DNA from: an uncultured Alcanivorax sp.
GTDB taxonomy: Bacteria > Pseudomonadota > Gammaproteobacteria > Pseudomonadales > Alcanivoracaceae
NCBI RefSeq assembly: GCF_947258575.1
Contig: NZ_CAMYIV010000011.1
Coordinates: 372,001 to 436,000, forward strand
DNA: 64,000 nucleotides
Direction: 5' to 3'
The first letter of the stretch is position 1. Every line of letters begins with the position of its first letter. Below are positions 53,943 to 62,346 of the stretch, one piece after another. Both the position numbers and the translations under genes were made by a program. Below the pieces are notes generated by a model. That model saw only the letters and a program-made list of their open reading frames with translations, ran no database searches and was not told the origin of the DNA.

Positions 53943-54332
53943 ATGGATGAAACAATTGAAGTAAGTATTGTTTTCCCTTACATGATTTTGGTGCCCACAT
54001 TTTGTGGAATTGTCACGAGCATAGTTTTCACATTTGCATCAAGTAAAAAGGTAAGCTCAACATTTTCACTTTTAGCTGCTGGTGTCGTACTGGCAGTTTT
54101 CTTTTCTCTTCTTGCCGGAGATGTTCCTGGGCCTTGGCAGGCCCCAAATGGATATCTCTTGGAAAGTCCAAGTCCAGGATCTGAGGAAATCGTTGAAGAT
54201 TTCTTATCGTCAGAGAGAAGGAGAATATTCTACCAAGTTATATTCACTGTCGCGTGCTTAGTTCCTTCTTTGTTTATGGTTCGTAGGCTTGTTGGTCCTT
54301 CGAATGAAAACACTAATAAGTCAGGGCGGTAG
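53943..54332 (+). CDS. Small membrane protein, 129 aa, low G+C
   Basis: Three predicted membrane segments (VFPYMILVPTFCGIVTSIVF; TFSLLAAGVVLAVFFSLLAG; YQVIFTVACLVPSLFMVRRL) with a polar loop between the second and third. No family was recognised. Its codon use is clearly more A/T-rich than the host average, a sign of transfer. It starts 15 bases after the attC-like core, as a cassette gene would. Confidence 0.65.
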   Translation: MDETIEVSIVFPYMILVPTFCGIVTSIVFTFASSKKVSSTFSLLAAGVVLAVFFSLLAGDVPGPWQAPNGYLLESPSPGSEEIVEDFLSSERRRIFYQVIFTVACLVPSLFMVRRLVGPSNENTNKSGR

Positions 54333-54531
54333 GGCTTATCTTGCACCGCGCAATAAAAAAGCGAGAAGCAAACAGGCTTAGATCTTCCCATGCGCTAATA
54401 TAAGGTCTAAACGTCCTCGGACGTCTCAGACTTGTGGCCGGGGCTTCGGGCCACTATCGATTCTCTCCGTAAACCAGCAAGCCGCCCCATTGTGGTAAAG
54501 TGGCCCCACAATCCCAACCCCGGACTCCGAT

Positions 54532-54903
54532 ATGCTCGTCTACCTCCTCGTCGCCTCCGACCGCCTGGATGAAAAGCAAGAAAAGAAGCTCAAGCGCAAC
54601 CTGGCTGACCTGCAAGCGGCGTTGCAGACTTATGTGGATGAGAATGAAGCAGGCAAGGTCACTCTGATCAATGACTGCGAGAGTGACGATTGTGAGGACT
54701 GGCAACTGGGTATCAGCCAGCCGGTGAAGAAGAAGGCGCAGCTCAAGACGCCGGTCGCTCTGTTCAATGATCTTGCCAAGCAATACGCCATCGATTGTGA
54801 GGTCGGCTCTATTGAGAACGGTGAGCGTGATCCGGTGAGCTACTTTGGCAAGCAGGAAGGGCAGGGGGATGCGTTTCTGATCGGGGAGTATCTGGGCGTC
54901 TAG
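54532..54903 (+). CDS. Hypothetical protein, 123 aa
   Basis: A soluble acidic protein: a beta strand (MLVYLLVASDRLD), a helix (EKKLKRNLADLQAALQTYVD), and a CESDDCEDW motif with two Cys. The base composition is host-like, so it probably marks the return to the chromosome. The preceding spacer (54333-54531) holds two hairpins: ACGTCC/GGACGT within GTCT...AGAC (54405-54431) and GTGGCC/GGCCAC (54434-54454). Its TAG stop shares CTAG with the stop of the convergent gene. Confidence 0.6.
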   Translation: MLVYLLVASDRLDEKQEKKLKRNLADLQAALQTYVDENEAGKVTLINDCESDDCEDWQLGISQPVKKKAQLKTPVALFNDLAKQYAIDCEVGSIENGERDPVSYFGKQEGQGDAFLIGEYLGV

Positions 54904-55256
54904 AGGGCGTTATTCCCGTTTACTGGCTCCGGAGCTGATCCTCTCAGCCTGCCGATCAGCATGAGTCTTGTGCAAGTCTGCATATCTTGAGCAATGCTCT
55001 TTGCGAGTCGCTTTTCTCCAGCCTTGCCATCAAGCGTGTGGCTGAATCTGCAGCCATTTTCCACTTTCTCTCCCTGACGAAGCTCGTAATACAGGGTCTC
55101 GAATTCCTCCTGGCTGGTTTCCCGGCGAATGCTGACGGATGGGCTGGATAGAAAGTCATCAAAGTCTGCCAGATTCTGGCTTTTGCGTAGTAGCGAATCA
55201 GCGTTCGCGGGGCTGGCCATGACGCAGGGCAGCAGTATCAGAAGCGTCTTTTTCAT
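54900..55256 (-). CDS. Periplasmic hypothetical protein, 118 aa
   Basis: A signal peptide (KKTLLILLPCVMASPANA) followed by a small mature domain with two Cys (GCRFSHT; MQTCTRL) that may form a disulfide. No family was recognised. ATG 55256 is chosen; an overlapping GTG three bases earlier is possible. AGGAGAG lies upstream. Confidence 0.6.
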   Translation of the reverse strand: MKKTLLILLPCVMASPANADSLLRKSQNLADFDDFLSSPSVSIRRETSQEEFETLYYELRQGEKVENGCRFSHTLDGKAGEKRLAKSIAQDMQTCTRLMLIGRLRGSAPEPVNGNNAL

Positions 55257-55312
55257 CACCCTCTCCTGAAAGACTCATGCCGTACAGCATAGCAGGGCCG
55301 TAGAGGGAAGAG

Positions 55313-55347
55313 CTCTCGGATGGCGATGGTAAATCGCCGTCCGAGAG
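55313..55347. repeat. REP-like hairpin (GTGGGAGC...TCTCGGA type)
   Basis: CTCTCGGATGGCGAT pairs with ATCGCCGTCCGAGAG (one mismatch) around a 5-base loop. On the right it is followed by ACGGCTCCCAC, the inverse of the GTGGGAGC REP head. It lies downstream of the oxygenase gene. Confidence 0.65.
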
Positions 55348-55373
55348 ACGGCTCCCACAGTGGGTGGGATGGG

Positions 55374-56714
55374 TCAGGTAACGCTTTTGATGGTGGGAGT
55401 GTACTGCGCCGCGTCGGTGGTGAATTCCGCGTGGCCATAGTCCACCAGTAGCTCGTTGATGCGCCTGACCAATATCTTGTCTGCAACCTTGTTGGCCACG
55501 GGAATGTCTTGCAGTGTCCGGTAGGCGATCAGGCGGGGCATGATGAATAGCGTGCCGATGCTGGACAGGGCGTAGTCGATCAGGTGCGGCTCCACGCCCA
55601 TTTCTTTCGCTTTGGATTTGTCGTTTTTGCCGAGAAATGCCTGGTTGAAGAACACCTTGGAGACGCTGCGCTCTACCAGGTTGTGGAGCTTGCTGGTGAG
55701 CTTGTTGTCCTTTGGGCGGTAGACGGACATGGTGGCGCGAGTGAGTTCGCCGCAGGTGTCGTCGTCGTAGCCTTCGCGCAGGGTGCCGGAGTAGGTGAGC
55801 ATGGTGTCGATAATGTCCGGCGCCTCGGCGGGTAGCAGTTCTTCGGGCAGGCCCAGCAGGAAGCACTGGTAGCGGGACAGCTCGACGATGGCCCGCTCGT
55901 TGTCGGTGAAATGCTTGCGGCCCTTGCGCATGGCTTTGAAGGCGGCCAGGTAGGCGGGCATGGTGCCAGCGGGCATCTGGTCTACCTGGGGGATGGGGAT
56001 GCCGTAGATAGCCGGGTCCCATTTTTTTACGCGCTTGAGGATGTTGAAGCGGACCATGGAGTGCATCAGGCGGACCATGGCGGCGGCCTTGAAGCCGGGG
56101 CCGAAGCGTTCCAGGGCGCCGGGCAGGGTGGCGGTGGTGAAGAAGCTGGCGGTTTCGTTGATGCGCCGGTTTACCGAATCGTTGGCCAGGGTGCCGGTGA
56201 TGGCCATGGGCAGGCCGGAGTACTTGTTCATGAAGGTGGCCACGAAGGCGCCACGGATCACGTAGGGGGCCAGGTTGGCCATCTGGTTGCGGCTCAGACG
56301 GGCGCCTTCGCGTACCAGGTCCATGTCCACCCAGTCCGGGGTGGTTTCCATGGCGGTGATGAAGTCCACCAGTTCCTGCGGCGCATCAGGGACTGCGTCG
56401 AGTCCTTCGTCGCAGGCTTTCTTGAGCATGCCGATCAGGTCGCGGAAGCTGTATTCCGGCATCAGCGCGGCGTAGGCATCGGCCACGGTGTCGCCCAGCA
56501 GGGTGTAGGCGCGGGCGCGCTCCACTTTCTCATTCTCGGCGAGGATTTTTTCGCGGTACTTCCTGGCGAAATGGCTCGGCAGGGTGCTGCGGATGTCCAT
56601 GGAATCGGTGAAACGCTCCGGGGTGACATCGAAATCGATATCGCCATAGAGAGAGGGAATCCGGGTTTTCTGTAAGCGAACTTTTTCCCAGAGTGCGTCC
56701 AGTGACTGTGTCAT
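55374..56714 (-). CDS. MpaB/latex-clearing-type oxygenase (DUF2236)
   Basis: The 446-residue all-helical protein fits the DUF2236 (ER-bound oxygenase MpaB/rubber oxygenase Lcp) superfamily. Motifs include DWVDMDLVREGARLSRNQ, the conserved YSGLPMAITGTLANDS, the His-containing helix RLMHSMVRFNIL, and ALSSIGTLFIMPRLIAYR. In Lcp a His of a comparable helix binds heme; H at RLMHSMV is a candidate ligand. The substrate is unknown; oxidative cleavage of isoprenoid or steroid chains is possible. No signal peptide is present. Confidence 0.75.
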   Translation of the reverse strand: MTQSLDALWEKVRLQKTRIPSLYGDIDFDVTPERFTDSMDIRSTLPSHFARKYREKILAENEKVERARAYTLLGDTVADAYAALMPEYSFRDLIGMLKKACDEGLDAVPDAPQELVDFITAMETTPDWVDMDLVREGARLSRNQMANLAPYVIRGAFVATFMNKYSGLPMAITGTLANDSVNRRINETASFFTTATLPGALERFGPGFKAAAMVRLMHSMVRFNILKRVKKWDPAIYGIPIPQVDQMPAGTMPAYLAAFKAMRKGRKHFTDNERAIVELSRYQCFLLGLPEELLPAEAPDIIDTMLTYSGTLREGYDDDTCGELTRATMSVYRPKDNKLTSKLHNLVERSVSKVFFNQAFLGKNDKSKAKEMGVEPHLIDYALSSIGTLFIMPRLIAYRTLQDIPVANKVADKILVRRINELLVDYGHAEFTTDAAQYTPTIKSVT

Positions 56715-56891
56715 CGGTAACCTCGGTAGACAGTGTCTTTCAATGCCCTACACATTGCGTATACCTGTCTGGCAAGACAATTAACGGAAGTCGCCTTTCT
56801 GTATAGGTTGGCCGGTTTTGGCCTGCTTTGACAGGGGAAAGTGGGCGGGAGGAAACAGATTTGGGTTGGGTGTTTGGGTTGGGCCAAGTGT

Positions 56892-56956
56892 TGTAGGAGC
56901 TATGCTTGCATGGCGAAAGGGGTGGGTTGGTTCGCCATGCAAGCATAGCTCCTACA
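56892..56956. repeat. REP hairpin, TGTAGGAGCTATGCTTGCATGGCGAA family
   Basis: A perfect 26-bp inverted repeat (56892-56917 and 56931-56956) with a 13-base loop. It shares ATGCTTGCATGGCGAA with the REP at 30344-30404. It lies in the 275-base gap between the oxygenase start and the aldolase end, where no gene is seen; another GTAGGAGC head lies at 56974-56981. Confidence 0.85.
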
Positions 56957-56989
56957 GAGGCAAGCTTGGTGCTGTAGGAGCGTGCGGGT

Positions 56990-57775
56990 TTATTTCTCGT
57001 AGCCGGGGTTCTGGCGGTCCAGTTTGCGCAGCAGGCCGGGCCAGGCCAGGTTGCCGCCCATGCCTTTGGTGACCTGGGACGCCTGCTGTTTGATGGTGTT
57101 GACGATGCCATCCGGGATCGGGGTGAGCGGGCGGTTGCCGGACAGGGCCTGGAGCTGGATTTCGCAGGCGCGCTGGAGGATGAACATGCCCAGGAAGGCA
57201 TCGGCGATGCTGCTGCCCACGGTGAGCAGGCCATGGTTGCGCAGGATCATGAAGTTGGCGTCGCCCAGGTCGGCCTGCAGGCGGGCCTTTTCGTCTTCAC
57301 GCAGGGCCACGCCTTCGTAGTCGTGGTAGGCCAGGCTGGCCAGCGGGAACAGGCTCTGTTGCGACAGAGCGAGCAGGCCTTCCTGCTGGGCGGACACGGC
57401 CACACCGGCGGTGGTGTGGGTGTGCATCACGCAGTTGGCATCCTCGCGCACGGCGTGGATGGCGCTGTGGATGGTGAAGCCCGCCGGGTTGATATCGAAG
57501 TCACTGTCATCGAGTTTGTTGCCGGCCTGATCCACGCGCACCAGGCTGGAAGCGGTGATCTCGTCGAACATCATGCCGTAGGGATTGATCAGGAAGTGAT
57601 GCTCGTCGCCGGGGATGCGGGCAGACAGGTGGGTAAAGATCAGGTCGTCCCAGCCGTGCAGGGCGATCAGCCGGTAGGCGGCGGCCAGATCCACACGCAG
57701 TTGCCATTCTTCTGCGCTGACGGTGTTTTTCTTGGACTGGATGGCATCCGGGGTCAATGTTGCCTGGCGGTTCAT
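56990..57775 (-). CDS. Class II aldolase/adducin-domain protein
   Basis: A 261-residue protein with the aldolase II fold: FTHLSARIPGDEHHFLINPYG at the start, the metal motif CVMHTHTTAGVAV, and RNHGLLTVGSSIADAF carrying the third His. The family includes L-fuculose-phosphate aldolases and many enzymes of unknown substrate. It is not accompanied by sugar genes. GGGAGAGCG precedes ATG 57775. Confidence 0.88.
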   Translation of the reverse strand: MNRQATLTPDAIQSKKNTVSAEEWQLRVDLAAAYRLIALHGWDDLIFTHLSARIPGDEHHFLINPYGMMFDEITASSLVRVDQAGNKLDDSDFDINPAGFTIHSAIHAVREDANCVMHTHTTAGVAVSAQQEGLLALSQQSLFPLASLAYHDYEGVALREDEKARLQADLGDANFMILRNHGLLTVGSSIADAFLGMFILQRACEIQLQALSGNRPLTPIPDGIVNTIKQQASQVTKGMGGNLAWPGLLRKLDRQNPGYEK

Positions 57776-57930
57776 GGTAGCGCTCTCCCTTGTTTTTCGT
57801 TTTTACAGTGTAGAGGGAAAGACCTTATCCGGGGCAAGGGGAAAGCGATTGTACGTCGTGGCTGGCCGCAAAGATGGCGGTAACGGCACAGGGGAGGGAT
57901 GTCGGGGTGAGTTCGGGAAGGAACGCATTC

Positions 57931-57953
57931 GCGGTGGCACCACCGCTCCCACG
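57931..57953. repeat. REP-like hairpin near the metG 3' end
   Basis: GCGGTGG/CCACCGC stem followed by TCCCAC, i.e. an inverted GTGGGAGCGGTGG head. It lies 24 bases downstream of the metG stop and may act in 3'-end formation. Confidence 0.65.
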
Positions 57954-57977
57954 AGGGGAGCGGGGATCGGTGCCGGG

Positions 57978-60008
57978 TTAGCGCACTTCCATACCGGGCT
58001 GTGCACCACTGTCGGGGCTGAGGATGTGGATGTCCTCACCGCCGGGGCCGGCGGCCAGCACCATGCCTTCGGAAACGCCGAACTTCATCTTGCGCGGGGC
58101 CAGGTTGGCCACCAGTACCACCAGTTTGCCTTCCAGGTCTTCCGGGCTGTATTTGGCCTTGATGCCGGCAAACACATTGCGTTCGCCCAGTTCGCCCACG
58201 TCCAGGGTGAGCTGCAGCAGCTTGTCGGCCCCTTCCACATGGGCGGCTTTGGCTACGCGGGCCACACGCAGTTTTACCTTGAGGAAGTCATCGATGGTGA
58301 TGGTGTCGTCTGCCACGTCGTCGGCCTTTTTCGGTTCGTTTTTGCTGCTGGCCGGTTTGGCCGGGACGTCTTCCTTGGAAGCAGTGAGCATGCTTTCGAT
58401 CTGCGACATGTCGATGCGGTTGAGCAGCGGTTTGAACTTGGCGATCTCGTGGCCCAACAGCAGGGTGTCGCTGTCGTTCCAGGTCAGCGGCTCCACCTGC
58501 AGGAAGGCTTCCGCGCGCTCGGCCAGGGCCGGCAGTACCGGCTTCAGGTAGATCACCAGCAGGCGGAACACGTTGATGGCGGTGGTGCAGATGGCCAGCA
58601 CTTCCTGTTCCTTGCCGTCTTCCTTGGCCAGGGTCCAGGGGGCCTTGTCGGCGATGTAGCCGTTGGCGTGGTCCGCCAGGGCCATGATTTCGCGCATGGC
58701 CTTGCCGAATTCGCGCTTCTCGTAGAAGTCGGCAAGGCGCGGTGCCGCTTCCTGTACTTCGCGAACCAGCAGCGGGTTGTCCAGCTCGTCGCTGAGGGTG
58801 CCGCCGAATTTCTTCACGAAGTTGCCGGTGCGGCTGGCGATGTTCACCAGTTTGCCCACCAGGTCGGAGTTCACTCGCTGGGCGAAGTCTTCCAGGTTCA
58901 GGTCGAAGTCATCCACCCGGCTGGAGAGCTTGGCAGCGAAGTAGTAGCGCAGGTATTCCGGGCCCAGGTGATCCAGGTAGGTGCGTGCCTTGATAAAGGT
59001 GCCGCGGGACTTGGACATCTTGGCGCCGTTCACGGTGACGAAGCCGTGGCTGTAGATGGCGGTGGGTTTGCGCAGGCCGGCGCCGTCGAGCATGGCGGGC
59101 CAGAACAGGCCGTGGAAGTTGATGATGTCCTTGCCGATAAAGTGGTACAGCTCGGCGGTGGATTCCTTGCCCCAGTAGTCGTCGAAACTCAGGCCTTCCC
59201 GGTCGCAGTAGTTCTGGAAGCTGGCCATGTAGCCGATGGGCGCGTCCAGCCACACGTAGAAGTATTTGCCCGGGTAGCCGGGGATTTCGAAGCCGAAGTA
59301 GGGGGCTTCGCGGGAGATGTCCCAGGGCTGCAGGTCTTCGATCCATTCCTGCAGCTTGTTGGCCACCTGCTCCTGCAGGGCGCCGGAGCGGGTCCATTCG
59401 CGCAGCAGGGGCTCGAACTTGGGCAGATCGAAGAACAGCTGGGTGGTTTCCTTTTCCACCGGGGTGGCGCCGCTGACGGAGGAGTAGGGTTCGATCAGCT
59501 CCGCCGGGGTGTAGGTGGCGCCGCACACTTCACAGTTGTCGCCGTACTGGTCTTCGGATTTGCACTTGGGGCAGGTGCCCTTGACGAAGCGGTCCGCCAG
59601 GAACATGCCTTTTTGCGGGTCGTAGAGCTGGGTAATGGTCTTCTCGACGATATAGCCGGCGTCCTTGTTGCGCTGGAACACCATTTCCGACAGGGCACGG
59701 TTTTCCGGGCTGTGGGTGCTGTAGTAGTTGTCGAACTGGATCTGGAAGTCGGCGAAGTCCTTCTCGTGGTCCGCTTTTACTTGCGCAATTTGTTGCTCCG
59801 GGGTGATGCCGTTTTCTTCCGCCTTGAGCATGATGGCGGTGCCGTGGGCATCGTCGGCGCACACATAGGTGCACTGCTCGCCGCGCAGTTTCTGGAAGCG
59901 TACCCAGATGTCGGTCTGGATGTATTCCAGCAGGTGGCCCAGGTGAATGGGGCCGTTGGCGTAGGGAAGGGCACTGGTCACCAGGATTTTGCGGGGCGTG
60001 TCACTCAT
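57978..60008 (-). CDS. metG: Methionyl-tRNA synthetase
   Basis: It charges tRNA-Met. The 676-residue protein has the HIGH-type motif PIHLGHL at residues 20-26, the zinc knuckle [18 protein letters not shown], the KMSKS loop at about 330-334, an anticodon-binding helical domain, a Lys/Ala/Ser linker at about 545-570 and the C-terminal tRNA-binding OB domain ([14 protein letters not shown] to the end), which allows dimerisation. Length and domain order are those of E. coli MetG. It is divergent from a hybrid kinase gene. Confidence 0.98.
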   Translation of the reverse strand: MSDTPRKILVTSALPYANGPIHLGHLLEYIQTDIWVRFQKLRGEQCTYVCADDAHGTAIMLKAEENGITPEQQIAQVKADHEKDFADFQIQFDNYYSTHSPENRALSEMVFQRNKDAGYIVEKTITQLYDPQKGMFLADRFVKGTCPKCKSEDQYGDNCEVCGATYTPAELIEPYSSVSGATPVEKETTQLFFDLPKFEPLLREWTRSGALQEQVANKLQEWIEDLQPWDISREAPYFGFEIPGYPGKYFYVWLDAPIGYMASFQNYCDREGLSFDDYWGKESTAELYHFIGKDIINFHGLFWPAMLDGAGLRKPTAIYSHGFVTVNGAKMSKSRGTFIKARTYLDHLGPEYLRYYFAAKLSSRVDDFDLNLEDFAQRVNSDLVGKLVNIASRTGNFVKKFGGTLSDELDNPLLVREVQEAAPRLADFYEKREFGKAMREIMALADHANGYIADKAPWTLAKEDGKEQEVLAICTTAINVFRLLVIYLKPVLPALAERAEAFLQVEPLTWNDSDTLLLGHEIAKFKPLLNRIDMSQIESMLTASKEDVPAKPASSKNEPKKADDVADDTITIDDFLKVKLRVARVAKAAHVEGADKLLQLTLDVGELGERNVFAGIKAKYSPEDLEGKLVVLVANLAPRKMKFGVSEGMVLAAGPGGEDIHILSPDSGAQPGMEVR

Positions 60009-60255
60009 GGGGTCGACGTCGTCATTCCGGAAAAAGGGTGGCCTATGATACGGGTGCGGCGGGGCTTTTTCATCCTGTGGGTGAACGGCTGTGCGGCATC
60101 TGCCACCGCTGATGACAGCAGGGGCCCGCTGCGGGGAATCTTGTGCTAGGGTTTCGCCTCAAAACAATTCTTTCAAGCAAGTGATTCCGGGGGCTCACGC
60201 AGGCCATGGGACGGCACCTTTTGCCGTCCGGCCACCCGGTCAGGGGAAGGTAACG

Positions 60256-62346
60256 ATGTCACTGAGAGTGCGCATTCGGTGGTTGCTGGTGATTTCTGCG
60301 GCATGTTGTGTGGCCCTGGCCACCGTGGCGTTGTATTGGGTGAACCTGTCGCTGGTGGAAACCCTCACCGAGCGCAACGCCGAGCGGGAGCTGGAAAAGG
60401 TGGAGGCCTCGTTCCTGGATCAGCTTTCCATCCTGCGGGTGCGGGCGCAGGACTGGAGTCAGCAGCCGGACAAACCGCCTACCAATCAGGGGGGGTTAGG
60501 GTATCTGGATCTGATGATGGAACTGCGAGGCAGCTCGGTGGTGTGGAATAACGGCGCCGATGAGATCGCGTCTCCGGTGTTTGCCACCCTGGCGGAGCGG
60601 TTTGACGAGCAGGGCTGCATGCCGATCTGGGGAGTGGTAAAGGTGGAGGGCCGCCCCCTGTTGTTCAGCACTGCGGTGGAGGTGGGCTGCCAGGCCTACC
60701 TGCTGGGGGTATGGCTGGACAGTGACTGGATGAGCTATCTGTCGGACCGGGTGGGCCACGCGTTGTACGTGCGCGAGGTGCCCGCTTCATTGAAGCCGCA
60801 ACGTGGCCTGACTGTGGCTGAGAGTGATCAGTTGCTCGGGCGTTTTCCTGTGCCGGATTTTCTCGGTGGCAATCCGCTGGAAGTAGTGGTGGAACTGCCT
60901 CGCGATGGCTACAAATCCTTGAACCTGTCGGTATTGGTGATCGGATTGATCATGGCGGTGCTGGCCGGGCTTACCGTGATGGTGATCAACTACCGGATTC
61001 AGCCGATGTTGTTCGGACGCTTGAACCTGGTGCATAACGCGGTGCGTTCCATCGCCCGGGGAGGGGCGCTGGACCAGCGGGTGCCGGTGCTGGGTAACGA
61101 TGAAATCGGTGCCCTGGCGGAAGATTTCAACGCCATGGTGGACAGCATCAACCACGCCCAGACCCAGCTGGCGGATGCCCGCCGTCAGGCGGAAGAGGCG
61201 AGCCAGACCAAGAGTCAGTTTCTGGCCAATATCAGCCATGAAATCCGCACCCCGATGACGGCGATTCTCGGTTATACCGAACTGTTGCGTGATGGTTCCC
61301 TGAGCCAGGCAGATCAGAATCGTTATCTCACCATTATTCAGCAGAATGGCGATGCCCTGCTGGCACTGATTAATGATGTGCTGGACCTGTCGCGTATCGA
61401 GGCGGGGCAATTACATAACGAGCAGCGTCTGTTTTCCGTGACCGAGCTACTGGATGAAGTGGTCGATAGTCTGCAATTACGGGCGCAGGAAAAGCAGATT
61501 GATCTTGGTCTCAATTATCTCTCGGCCATGCCGATGACCGTGTGTGGCGATGCCTTCCGGCTACGCCAGATTCTGGTGAACCTGGTAGGCAATGCAGTGA
61601 AGTTCACTGAGGAAGGCCAGGTTCAGGTCCGCGCTAGCTGGTCGGAAGTGGAGCAGCAGCTGCAGGTGTCGGTGGAGGATTCCGGCATTGGCATCAGTGA
61701 CGCGGAGCAACAGAAGATTTTTCAGCCGTTTTCCCAGGCGGACGCTTCCCATTCCCGTCGCTATACAGGAACCGGGCTGGGGTTAAGCATTGCCCGCCAG
61801 CTGGCCCGTTCCCAGGGTGGTGATATCTCGGTGTTCAGTGAGCTGAACAAGGGCAGCCATTTCTCCCTGGCAATGCCACTGTCTCAGGCGACTGAAGTGG
61901 ATATGCGGGACGCTGCGGCCCAGCAGCTGCCTGAACTGGCCGGGACCGCCATGGAGCTGAAAGGCCGGGTGTTACTCGTGGAAGATAACGCGGTGAATCG
62001 TTTGTTTGTCCGCAAAGTGCTGGAAAAATCCGGTATGCAGGTGGTTGAAGCCGAGGATGGGCGCGAAGCCTGCCGTTATTATACCGAGGACAGTTTTGAT
62101 CTGGTGGTGCTGGATATGCAGATGCCGGTGATGGACGGCTATGAAACCGCCCAGGCTCTTCGTGACCGGGGTTTTGCGGGCCCGATACTGGCATTAACCG
62201 CCAACGTACTGGCGGTGGACCGCCAGCGCTGCATGGATGCGGGCTGCAATGCCTTCCTTGGCAAGCCCATTCGCGTGAAACAACTGATTACCGTGTGTGC
62301 AGGGTTGCTTGCTCAGCCAGAGATCCCTGAAGGGGTAGCGACCTGA
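60256..62346 (+). CDS. Hybrid sensor histidine kinase with extracytoplasmic sensor and receiver
   Basis: A 696-residue membrane kinase. TM1 is at about residues 8-28, then a periplasmic CHASE4-like sensor domain of about 200 residues containing two Cys ([16 protein letters not shown]). TM2 is [20 protein letters not shown], then comes HAMP ([20 protein letters not shown]), a short coiled coil, HisKA with H328 in [15 protein letters not shown], HATPase_c, and a receiver with D577 and phospho-acceptor D620 in [14 protein letters not shown]. There is no HPt domain, so a separate phosphotransfer protein is expected. ATG 60256 follows AGGGGAAGG; the frame upstream is not used. The 3' end overlaps the convergent kinase gene by 34 bases. 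Confidence 0.92.
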   Translation: MSLRVRIRWLLVISAACCVALATVALYWVNLSLVETLTERNAERELEKVEASFLDQLSILRVRAQDWSQQPDKPPTNQGGLGYLDLMMELRGSSVVWNNGADEIASPVFATLAERFDEQGCMPIWGVVKVEGRPLLFSTAVEVGCQAYLLGVWLDSDWMSYLSDRVGHALYVREVPASLKPQRGLTVAESDQLLGRFPVPDFLGGNPLEVVVELPRDGYKSLNLSVLVIGLIMAVLAGLTVMVINYRIQPMLFGRLNLVHNAVRSIARGGALDQRVPVLGNDEIGALAEDFNAMVDSINHAQTQLADARRQAEEASQTKSQFLANISHEIRTPMTAILGYTELLRDGSLSQADQNRYLTIIQQNGDALLALINDVLDLSRIEAGQLHNEQRLFSVTELLDEVVDSLQLRAQEKQIDLGLNYLSAMPMTVCGDAFRLRQILVNLVGNAVKFTEEGQVQVRASWSEVEQQLQVSVEDSGIGISDAEQQKIFQPFSQADASHSRRYTGTGLGLSIARQLARSQGGDISVFSELNKGSHFSLAMPLSQATEVDMRDAAAQQLPELAGTAMELKGRVLLVEDNAVNRLFVRKVLEKSGMQVVEAEDGREACRYYTEDSFDLVVLDMQMPVMDGYETAQALRDRGFAGPILALTANVLAVDRQRCMDAGCNAFLGKPIRVKQLITVCAGLLAQPEIPEGVAT

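Noticed and set aside
57723-60149. 808-codon open frame opposite metG
   Set aside because: It is antisense to a fully conserved methionyl-tRNA synthetase, low in complexity and without recognisable domains; a by-product of high G+C.
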